64,000 nt of DNA from NCBI GenBank assembly GCA_963791295.1, contig CAWBRY010000001.1, positions 434,001-498,000 of the forward strand, in the 5' to 3' direction. The DNA comes from CAWBRY01 sp963791295. GTDB taxonomy: Bacteria > Bacteroidota > Bacteroidia > Chitinophagales > Chitinophagaceae. The notes beneath the pieces are model-generated. The model had not been told where the DNA came from. It did no database searches and saw only the letters and a list, made by a program, of their open reading frames with translations. The position numbers and the translations under genes are program-made. Shown here piece after piece: positions 47,527 through 55,783 of the stretch (position 1 is the stretch's first letter; each line of letters opens with the position of its first letter).

Positions 47527-47985
47527 CTACTGCCCCGATGGCGTAACCGACTTTTCATTCTGCGCCCGTAACCTTTGACAGAGTATTTTAATAAAGCCTC
47601 GGGCGACCTCCGGCCTTGCTTCTAATAATTCATAAAACGGGTCCTGATCGATCTTAAATAAAAAACAATCCGTTTCAGTAGTGGCACTGGCTGACCTGGT
47701 CTCTGAATCTAAAAGAGATAACTCACCAAATACTTCTCTTTCCTTCAGTATGGCCAATGTAGTAGAACCCTTATGAATTCTTACTTCGCCGCGGTAAATA
47801 ATGTACATGGAATCCCCCACATCCCCTTCCTCAAAGATGGTTGTATCCTGCTCTGCCTCTTCTTCTTGCATTAGCGGAGCCATCTCGGCAAGGATGGATT
47901 CAGGAGTGTCTTTAAAAAGTGTAAGTGACTTCAGCACCAGCACTTTTTCGATTAGTAACAGCTTGTCTGTATTGACCAATCCCAT
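47527..47985 (-). CDS. Cyclic-nucleotide-binding domain protein
   Basis: A 152-residue single-domain cNMP-binding protein: LTLFKDTPESILAEMAPLM, EEGDVGDSMYIIYRGEVRIHKG, then the phosphate-binding cassette FGELSLLDSETRSASATTETDC. The cassette keeps the Glu of FGE and the Arg of RSASA that hold the cyclic phosphate and ribose, so ligand binding is likely. There is no DNA-binding domain, so it is not a Crp-like activator; it probably acts on a partner protein. It follows the transporter-like gene after 20 bases and shares the operon with a class III cyclase. Confidence 0.88.
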   Translation of the reverse strand: MGLVNTDKLLLIEKVLVLKSLTLFKDTPESILAEMAPLMQEEEAEQDTTIFEEGDVGDSMYIIYRGEVRIHKGSTTLAILKEREVFGELSLLDSETRSASATTETDCFLFKIDQDPFYELLEARPEVARGFIKILCQRLRAQNEKSVTPSGQ

Positions 47986-48005
47986 GTATTAAAGATAAGA
48001 ATTTT

Positions 48006-50750
48006 TTAAAGTGCAAATTCAGCAGTCTCCTTCAATAACAGTACGTCTGATTCGGTAAATTTTCCGATAACCTTTCTGTCAAGCCTATGCGATTGTTTTT
48101 TCGACGTATATAAGGAGCAGGCCATTGTCCATTGATTAAAAATGAAACGATTTTCCTTCAGTATCGATAGGAGAACATGCTCCACTTCCGGGAAGAGTTC
48201 CCTTGGAAAAAGATCCTTCAGGGAGTTGCAACGGTGTTCGATATCGCCGGATTCGAAAATGACGGTGAATGGTCTCGCGAAATCCTTGCGCACCGTCATA
48301 TCCACCAGCTCCATGGCATTGGCAATGGTCGCCTTTTTCTGGATCGCGAGGGCTGACCGTATCTTATTTATCTTATCGCTGTCATAAAGAAAAGAGAATA
48401 AGCAGAGCAACACATTCTTGAGATCATCCAATTCAATCTGCAGCGAATTATGTAGCAATTCATACACCTTCTTCTTTGCGTGGATGCGCCGGTGCATATG
48501 TAATATTTCTGCAGCAATGACCAGGTAAAGTTTGATCAATTCTTCAATATATTTTCGTTCGTCCGGCGAAGCTTTGTATTTCGATTTATGCAAAGCGCGA
48601 ATGATGGCGGGATTATAGGGCGGGATTTCTTTTAGCAAACCGAACAGTGTTTGATGAACGCGGGATCCTTCCATACGACCGCAGAGCGCAATCAAGTTGA
48701 GTTTCTGTTTTTCAGTCAACACATTTTGAAGTAGATTTTCCCGGATCAATGGCAGAGAGAATGTTCCTGCCTTTGCTAAACTATTCATCACTTCTTTTTC
48801 ATGAACCGGCAAATAAGCAAATAACGCTGTCAATGTTTTAGTCGTCGGGTTCAGTCCGATGGTTCGGATGGTCTGGATCCTTATTTCATGATCATTGTCT
48901 TTTAGCAATTCCAGTATTTCATCTTCAAATCTGTCATTTTTCAATTGACTTAAAATATCCAGGGCCTCCCGGTTGTCTGAAATTTTTTCCGATTGGACCA
49001 GGGAACTCAGCAAAGCGACAGCCTCCGCATATTTGGAGGACGATTGGCCATAGTTAAGGATTGCAACGATGGCGGCCTGTTGCAATTCTTTGTCCTGCTG
49101 GTATAAAAAGCCGGAGATCGTCGAGTTATCGGCCCCTGATTCGGCTAAAATCTTAATGGCACTGCTTTTCACGTGTATGTCTTCATGCGATGCGATCAGG
49201 GATTTCAACATAGGTATGGCAGCCAGTATTTTTTGATCACTCACTAATTTTAAGCCTTCCTGTATGATCCTGGGTGATGCATGCTCAAGCGATTTTAATA
49301 TCAGCGGTTCATTTTCTTCTGATTTTCGGGTTGAAAGCATATTTAATATATACAGTACTTCCAGCTCTGTTCCGGAACGGATCTTTTCTTCGACCATTCT
49401 ATGTGTTTCTTTATCACTGAGATCGAACTCTTCCTGGCTAAAATAACGGCTGCTGATGGTCCTGATCAGTGTCTTGAGGTATTCTCTGTTTACCAGGATA
49501 ATATTAAAGATCCATCCAACAGCTACGACCAGCATGATATAGGCAACCGTATCCAAGCCGGTCCATCGCTGGTCGAAAAGAAACAACAGCAGAAGGCCAC
49601 AAAGCAAGTAAGCAAACGGATCCATGAAGCCTTTTACAATATTGTGTGCCCTCAATCGCTCCGTTGTTGACAGCGGCTGCATCAATGAAAGCAGGATGGG
49701 CGAATTGATAGAGGTCCTTAATACGTCGATCATGATCGCTGCAAATCCAAAAATATACAGCACCGTATCATGGCTTTGTACCGGACCTGCGACGATCAAC
49801 AAGGCGACCATGAACAGGATCAGTATCACCGGCGTAAAGATCAGCGACTTGACCTGGCCGAGCCTTTGTAGAATGCGGCTGGCGAAAATCATCTTTGTAA
49901 GCAATGCCGCAAGTCGCCCGATCGCCAGGAAGAGGGCGATAAAGCGGGCTAACGCAACATCACCATGGCCTTCCCCTTTTACCTCTTTATAAAAGTAATA
50001 ATTGAGCAGTATGACACTACCTGATAAGATCAGTGAGAGGACGGCAACCCTTCTGATTAATTTATTGAAGCTATAATTCTTGATGAGCGCTCCAACCTTT
50101 GTTTTATGCGTCTCAGAACTATGTGCATGGTGAGAAAGTTCTTTCTTGGCAAATCGCAGGACGGACAACAGATAAGGAAAGGAGATCAGGATACAAATGA
50201 AACCAACGAACAAGAGGTTATAGACGCTTCCTATGTAAGACAGGATCAATAAAGCCAGGGTGTAGCCGATGAATTTCGCCGGTATGTCCCCAGCGCTGAT
50301 TACGGCGAAGAGCCGCTTGCTTTGCCTTACGTCATATAACTGCGATGCCAATCCCCAGAAAGCCAGGTTATTCAGCAAATACAGGAGGTAATACCAGGAA
50401 AGAAGGCCATAATAGAACCAGGCGGAGTGAATCCAACTGGATGTTAACCAAAACAGGAAAGTACTAATGGCCATGATCGCAGTAGTGATGATGCAAATTT
50501 TTGCGATCCCAAAATGATGTTCCATGCGGGAATAAATGAAACCAGTAATCCAAAGCATGCCGGCCGTAAGGATATAGAGGTAAGCAAGGTTTTCGATGGG
50601 GAACCGGTGCAGGAATTTTTCGAGCGCTGCGGTATAGAAGAATGCTGTACCTGCCCCCTGGAAAAATTGCAGAATGAAGAGCCTTCTCACCATCCACCAT
50701 TCCTCAACGCGAACATTCAATATATTTAAAACAGTGCGCGAAATAATCAT
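48006..50750 (-). CDS. Transporter-like membrane protein with C-terminal HEAT repeats
   Basis: A 914-residue protein with about 12 membrane helices in residues 1-430 resembling the MFS / ATP:ADP-antiporter (NTT) type (start RRLFILQFFQGAGTAFFYTAALEKFL, then GLASQLYDVRQSKRLFAVISAGDIPAKF), followed by helical HEAT-like repeats from about 450 to 760 (SHEDIHVKSSAIKILAESG, DNDHEIRIQTIRTIGL) and a further helical tail. The HEAT tail is cytoplasmic and suits protein binding. I recall related proteins in which this architecture is fused to a cyclic-nucleotide-binding domain, which here is a separate gene 20 bases downstream. Whether it transports nucleotides is not shown by the sequence. Confidence 0.82.
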   Translation of the reverse strand: MIISRTVLNILNVRVEEWWMVRRLFILQFFQGAGTAFFYTAALEKFLHRFPIENLAYLYILTAGMLWITGFIYSRMEHHFGIAKICIITTAIMAISTFLFWLTSSWIHSAWFYYGLLSWYYLLYLLNNLAFWGLASQLYDVRQSKRLFAVISAGDIPAKFIGYTLALLILSYIGSVYNLLFVGFICILISFPYLLSVLRFAKKELSHHAHSSETHKTKVGALIKNYSFNKLIRRVAVLSLILSGSVILLNYYFYKEVKGEGHGDVALARFIALFLAIGRLAALLTKMIFASRILQRLGQVKSLIFTPVILILFMVALLIVAGPVQSHDTVLYIFGFAAIMIDVLRTSINSPILLSLMQPLSTTERLRAHNIVKGFMDPFAYLLCGLLLLFLFDQRWTGLDTVAYIMLVVAVGWIFNIILVNREYLKTLIRTISSRYFSQEEFDLSDKETHRMVEEKIRSGTELEVLYILNMLSTRKSEENEPLILKSLEHASPRIIQEGLKLVSDQKILAAIPMLKSLIASHEDIHVKSSAIKILAESGADNSTISGFLYQQDKELQQAAIVAILNYGQSSSKYAEAVALLSSLVQSEKISDNREALDILSQLKNDRFEDEILELLKDNDHEIRIQTIRTIGLNPTTKTLTALFAYLPVHEKEVMNSLAKAGTFSLPLIRENLLQNVLTEKQKLNLIALCGRMEGSRVHQTLFGLLKEIPPYNPAIIRALHKSKYKASPDERKYIEELIKLYLVIAAEILHMHRRIHAKKKVYELLHNSLQIELDDLKNVLLCLFSFLYDSDKINKIRSALAIQKKATIANAMELVDMTVRKDFARPFTVIFESGDIEHRCNSLKDLFPRELFPEVEHVLLSILKENRFIFNQWTMACSLYTSKKQSHRLDRKVIGKFTESDVLLLKETAEFAL

Positions 50751-50774
50751 GTATTCATCCTCTTCTGGTTAATA

Positions 50775-51356
50775 TTATTCAGATTTTAGTTTGTCCAGGT
50801 GCTGACATTTGACTGGGTTACGGTGTTTCCTGGAAGATTCAGTAAAATATTTATGAGTTTCTAAGAATTTTATTTGTCGTGCAAACCATTCCTCATCGGA
50901 ATGAATTATTCCAAATTCAAGGAATTCCTTCCTCAGCGAATCGCTGATGGATTCAAAATCATCCTGGCCCAGGTAGTCCAAATCTGCATCGCAAATAATT
51001 TCTTCTAACTTATTCCCGGGCCTCTGAGGGACGCGAGTAGCCATGATTAGATGGCAGATCTTGTCAACTTGTTCTTCCGTAAACCCAAAGCCGGGCAGAT
51101 CTTCCCGGACCAGTTCACAACCGATTTCTTCATGCCCTTCATATTTCGATAAAAAGCCGGTATCATGATAAAGGGCGGCAATTTTCAGCAGCAATAGATC
51201 CTCTTCCGAAATGCCTTCTTCCATACCAATCCGCTGCACCTGCTCCAGCACATCGGATGTGTGCTCGACGTTGTGATAGGTCAGCTTTTCGGATAAGCGC
51301 GAAAGCACGTGATGGATGACATGATGCTGGATCAGGGGAAACATATCATTGGACAT
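50775..51356 (-). CDS. HD-domain metal-dependent phosphohydrolase
   Basis: A 193-residue HD-superfamily protein. Metal-site residues are seen as H in YHNVEHTSDV, the HD pair in ALYHDTGFLSKYEGHEEIG, and Asp in ICDADLDYLG. The fold matches small HD hydrolases acting on nucleotides or cyclic nucleotides; the substrate cannot be read from the sequence. Its place between the cyclase and the transporter-like gene (24 and 50 base gaps) makes a role in nucleotide second-messenger turnover reasonable but inferred. Confidence 0.87.
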   Translation of the reverse strand: MSNDMFPLIQHHVIHHVLSRLSEKLTYHNVEHTSDVLEQVQRIGMEEGISEEDLLLLKIAALYHDTGFLSKYEGHEEIGCELVREDLPGFGFTEEQVDKICHLIMATRVPQRPGNKLEEIICDADLDYLGQDDFESISDSLRKEFLEFGIIHSDEEWFARQIKFLETHKYFTESSRKHRNPVKCQHLDKLKSE

Positions 51357-51406
51357 ATCATTAGTTTGGTTCTTGAAACTAAGCCTTAAAACTTATAACT
51401 TAAGAC

Positions 51407-53089
51407 TTACTTTTCCTGCATTTCAACAACGCCCGCCCAATTTTCAGGGATACCGTTATCTATGATCTTCCTCGTGTTGTTTAAAAAGTATTTCGTTGTG
51501 CGATCATGAGGATTCAGAGTCAAGATTTTTTCGAACGCTGTTTTAGCATCATCGAAGGATTTCCGCAGGTATTGCGAAACGCCTTCGTTAAATAAAGAAA
51601 GGGTTGCCTCTTTATTCGATAATTCTTCATCACTATTTCCGCTAAAACATTCGTGAATATTTGTAGGAGCAAGCCTTCCCTTTAACTGGACCATTCCGAG
51701 GTAGCGCAAATGAAACTTATCTTTATCATCGATCTGTTGGAGACTGCTATCGGTGAGAATAATACTGGCTTTGTAGTGCTTAGTCAAACTTTCGATCCGC
51801 GATGCGGTATTTACTGAATCAGAGATCGTGGCAGCATCCATTCTGTCCCTGTCACCCGTTATGCCCATGATGAGTGGCCCGGTATGCATGCCTACTCCAA
51901 TTTGTATCGGCTTTTCCTGATTCTTTTCACGAAGCTTGTTGAATTCAAGGACCTCCTTTTGCATATCTATAGCCGCACCAAGCGCATCTGCGGCGTTGCC
52001 TGGAAAAATAGCCATGATTGCATCACCCAGGTATTGATTGATAAATCCGCGATGCCTGCGTATGATAGGACCCATCCGTTCATTGAAGGAACATACAAAA
52101 CTGAAATTTTCTTCGGGAGTCATTTGTTCGGAAAGAGTGGTGTATTCGCGGATGTCGGAAAATAAAACGGTAACAATCTTTTCTACCTGGTCACCCAGCT
52201 TTATCTCCGTAATTACATTGTGACCCAGTGATTGAATAAATTCATGAGGCACGAATTTGTTGGTTGCATCATAGATCGTGCGCATCGCCTTTTCTCTTTC
52301 ATTTGCTTCGCGGATATTTTTTTCATACAGCAGAGCGCTTTCAATAGCCGCTGAGGATTGGAGCGCAAGAGTGGTCAATAATTTCAGATCACCCGCTGTA
52401 TATGGTGTTGCCTCGTGGTTGGCCAGGATGATAGCTCCCATGATACGGTGTTTGACTTTCAGCGCGGAGTAAATAACGGACTTGACATCAGGCAATATGA
52501 TCCCGGCGTCAATCAGCATAGCTAAATCGCTGAGGATCTCCGACTGACCCCCGAAGATGATCTTGAATAACAGCTGGATCTCGGTATTGATCTTTTCCTG
52601 GTCAAAAAACAATTCCTCCGATGAAGCTACCACCTGCAGTTGCCTGCTGTTTTCATCCCATAATACGATCACTCCATTATCGGAGCGTATTACATGCCTT
52701 GCCTCGTCCAGGGTAATCTTGGAAATGGCCGGCGCTCCAATGGTCTGCGCAAGTTTTTCTGAAAAATTAAATATGAGATTGACTTCCTGGTAAAGATTCA
52801 GGACCTCGGTACCAAGCTTTTTCCTTTCCAATTCTTTTTCGGAGAGGTGATTCAGCAATTGGGCAATAAGAGCGGCATTTTCATCGCCTCTTACCCATCC
52901 GATGGTTTGATTTTCGGCAATGACCGGAATCTGAAATGCGGCTGCCGGATTAGCCTCGCCCAAAAGGATCTTTCCGCTTTCATCTTCTATACAAACCGCA
53001 GTCTTCAACTTCTCAAGGAATGAAAGAACCAAGGTAGCTGCCTCATTTTTCTTTCCGATTATGCTCTTAAGGGTAAGTTTCGATGCCAT
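51407..53089 (-). CDS. GAF domain plus class III adenylate/guanylate cyclase
   Basis: A 560-residue soluble signalling enzyme: N-terminal region, GAF domain about 110-255, helical linker, class III cyclase domain about 300-480, and a short TPR-like tail (SLFNEGVSQYLRKSFDDAKTAFEKIL). Both metal Asp residues are present (VLFSDIREYT near 308, YLGDAIMAIF near 354), as are the Asn and Arg of SVNTASRIE. The base-selecting Lys before YxGD is Gln (INQYLGD) and the second selector is Thr (ATISD), as in class IIIb enzymes. It should make a cyclic nucleotide in response to a GAF ligand or a partner. ATP versus GTP is open. Confidence 0.92.
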   Translation of the reverse strand: MASKLTLKSIIGKKNEAATLVLSFLEKLKTAVCIEDESGKILLGEANPAAAFQIPVIAENQTIGWVRGDENAALIAQLLNHLSEKELERKKLGTEVLNLYQEVNLIFNFSEKLAQTIGAPAISKITLDEARHVIRSDNGVIVLWDENSRQLQVVASSEELFFDQEKINTEIQLLFKIIFGGQSEILSDLAMLIDAGIILPDVKSVIYSALKVKHRIMGAIILANHEATPYTAGDLKLLTTLALQSSAAIESALLYEKNIREANEREKAMRTIYDATNKFVPHEFIQSLGHNVITEIKLGDQVEKIVTVLFSDIREYTTLSEQMTPEENFSFVCSFNERMGPIIRRHRGFINQYLGDAIMAIFPGNAADALGAAIDMQKEVLEFNKLREKNQEKPIQIGVGMHTGPLIMGITGDRDRMDAATISDSVNTASRIESLTKHYKASIILTDSSLQQIDDKDKFHLRYLGMVQLKGRLAPTNIHECFSGNSDEELSNKEATLSLFNEGVSQYLRKSFDDAKTAFEKILTLNPHDRTTKYFLNNTRKIIDNGIPENWAGVVEMQEK

Positions 53090-53155
53090 TCTTGACAGTC
53101 AATTTTCTAATGAACACTTTCACCCCAAACAGGGCGGATTAAATTGTTTATCTAT

Positions 53156-53539
53156 TCATGCATCCAGGTGCAGGACCTCCCTGGCCTTCGCCAGTATAGC
53201 TTCCGGATCAAATGGCTTGGTCATATATACATCGGCGCCAACTTCCTGGCCCCTTTGTCGATCCAATTCCTGTCCTTTCGCTGTGAGCAGGACGATAAAG
53301 ACATCATTCAACACCAATTCTTTTTTCACGCGACGGCAAACTTCCATCCCATTCATCTTAGGCATCATCACATCCAGGAATACCAGTTGTGGTTTTTCTG
53401 CCTGAATGATTTCCAGAGCCTGTTCACCGTTCTCAGCAGTCAAAAAAGTCACGTCTTCATCTTCCAGATCTTCCAGGGTTTGCTCGATCAGCATGCGGAT
53501 ATGAGCTTCGTCATCAACGATCAAAAGTTTTTGTTCCAT
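53156..53539 (-). CDS. CheY-like single-domain response regulator
   Basis: A 127-residue stand-alone receiver. The acidic pair is in LLIVDDEAHIR, the phospho-Asp in LVFLDVMMPKMNG, the Thr in VLLTAKGQE and the Lys in VYMTKPFDPE, so it can be phosphorylated. There is no output domain. It lies 22 bases after the giant hybrid kinase and 66 bases before the cyclase, so it is the natural phosphate carrier between the two. Confidence 0.93.
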   Translation of the reverse strand: MEQKLLIVDDEAHIRMLIEQTLEDLEDEDVTFLTAENGEQALEIIQAEKPQLVFLDVMMPKMNGMEVCRRVKKELVLNDVFIVLLTAKGQELDRQRGQEVGADVYMTKPFDPEAILAKAREVLHLDA

Positions 53540-53561
53540 TTCAGTTAAGTATTATTTTAGT

Positions 53562-55783
53562 TCATTCATAAATGAGGAATAGTACATTTTCCAATCCCTT
53601 TTCAAACCGTAACGTTTGCACAATCTTATCCTTGCCGGAAAGAACGGAATTTAATATGATGATATCGGGTTGCGTGGCAATGGCTTTTTCCATCAATTCT
53701 TTTCCATCGGACTCGACAACATGATATCCTTTTGCATTCAACACATCCGTAAGAGCACGGACCGCTGCACTGTCTTCATCCACCACCATTACCTTCTTCT
53801 TTGATTTGCCTTGTTCCAATAAGGTTCCCACTTCATTAAACAATAAGGCGGTATCGATGGGTTTGGTCAAATAGCGGTCCACACCGATCCGGAATCCCCT
53901 TGCTTTATCCTGCACAATAGATAATACGATGATTGGAATGTCCATCGTTTGAGGATCATTCTTCAGAATAGCTGCTACATCAAATCCATTCATCTCGGGC
54001 ATCATTACGTCCAGGATGATCAGGTCAGGCCTGTTTTTCCGGATCCTTTCCAACGCTTCTTTTCCATTAGTAGCTTCTTCAATTAGATAACCTGCATCGC
54101 TGAGTTCCTGATGAAGTAGTGACCGGATGGAATCATCATCATCCACAACCAGGATGGTAGAATCCTTTCCTTCTATCTTGAATTTGGATTGTGCCATCTG
54201 TTCTTTCAATTGCTTCACGAGCTCATTCAAATGAAGTGGCTTGACAGGCGGTAGTTTTAATGACAGGTAATGCAAAAGAGAACGTACTTCCTTTGCCGAC
54301 CTTACTTTCCAGCCAGATCCGGCCGCCATGATGTTCTACAATTTCTTTACAAATGGGTAGACCAAGGCCGGTCCCTTTTGGTTTATCTGTGAGCGTATCA
54401 CCTCCCACCTGTTTGAATTGCTCAAACACAGCGTCAAAGTCTTCCGGAGCAATTCCAATACCCGTATCTGATAATGCTGACAATCAGTTCATCTTTGACT
54501 TGTTTAACCCGACAGGTAATGATACCTTTGTCCGTAAATTTTACCGAATTGGAAACCAGATTAATAATAACCTGGATCAGTTTATCCTTGTCTCCAACGA
54601 TCTCCGGCAGGTCTTCATCAATTTCTTTTACCAGCTTCAAGGCCTTTTGTTCAAATAACGATGTCGTTGCCGCTAATGCTCTTTCTGCTACCTCAGTCAT
54701 GGAAACATTTTCCTGGTTCCATTCCATTTTACCGGCTTCGATTTTTGCCAGGTCAAGTACATCGTTGATCAGGTGAGTCAACCTTTCGCCTTCGGAAATA
54801 ACTACCTGGAGGTTTTCGCTGATCTGGTTGATCGTTTTTGTTGTTTTTGGATCGCTTTGATCGACAATAGGAAAAATCTTTTCATCCAGTCGTTTACGAA
54901 TGATCTTGGCGAAGCCGAGCACGGAGGTTAAAGGCGTTCGTAATTCATGGCTGACGGTAGAAAGAAATGCACTCTTGGCTTCATTGGCTTTTTCTGCAGT
55001 TTTCGTGGCGGCTTCGGCTTCCATCTTGGCGAGCTTTACATCTTCGAAGAGTGTGCATTCCGAAGGCCACACCAACAGAGGCGGCAATCGTCGATAATAG
55101 TCGCTGGTCATTTTCGTTAAAGCTGTTTTCATGTTCGATACTTTGAACACTTAAGACACCAATAATTTCATCTCCTACCGGGATCGGCACGCCGAGGTAA
55201 GAGGAAGCGGGAATGCCCATGCGGCGATGAATGCCTAAGTGATCCGTTATATCCTGGACGTCCTTATTGACCAATAAAGGTTCGCCGGTAAGGATAATCT
55301 TTGATGTAAGTCCTTCACCCAATTTCATCGGGGTCAGGTTCATCCCCGTACTGATAAGGGAAGTGAATGGTCTTCGTTTTTTGATTTAATATAGCCAGGT
55401 AGACAATATTGGCACTAAATAGATTTTTGATCTGATCGCCCACCAGTTTGATCAGGTCATCCGGATCTAATTGAGACGCCAGGGCTTTACTGATATTATT
55501 TACGGTGGTTAATTCGGAAGCTCTTTGTTTAGCTTCAGCCAGCAGGAGTGTGGTTTCATCAAAGAGGCGTGCGTTTTCCAGAGCAACCCCCATGCTATTA
55601 GTCAGGGTAGTCAGGAGTCCAAGGTCAGATTCGATAAACGCATGCTCCTTATCTACATTTTGAAGGCTGACAGAACCCCGGACAATGTTCCCAACAATCA
55701 TAGGAACAAACACTGCTGATTTTGGTGGCTTACCCATACTTACTCCACTGCCACCATATTTTTTCGCAGTTTCAACATAATTT
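53562..55783 (-). pseudogene. C-terminal part of the giant hybrid kinase: last GAF domains, kinase core, two receivers (frameshifted)
   Basis: This stretch continues the gene at 55784-63277. The upstream frame ends at LIETHQP; removing one base of a three-G run at 55799-55801 restores LLINENYVETAKKYGG and reads on. It then encodes the rest of GAF10 and GAF11, an H box (FLSTVSHELRTPLTSVLGFAK), an ATPase domain (SDTGIGIAPEDFD; KGTGLGLPICKEI), a normal receiver (ILVVDDDDSIR; LIILDVMMPEMNG; YLTKPID) and a final degenerate receiver (VMVVDEDSAAV; IIILNSVLSG) in which the phospho-Asp is Asn. Breaks lie near 55800, 55345, 55080, 54475 and 54250; the first two are one-base run-length changes. The last receivers, 53562-54329, are in one frame. 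Confidence 0.85.

Noticed and set aside
47527..47985. Crp-type transcription factor
   Set aside because: Only the cyclic-nucleotide-binding domain is present; there is no helix-turn-helix after it.
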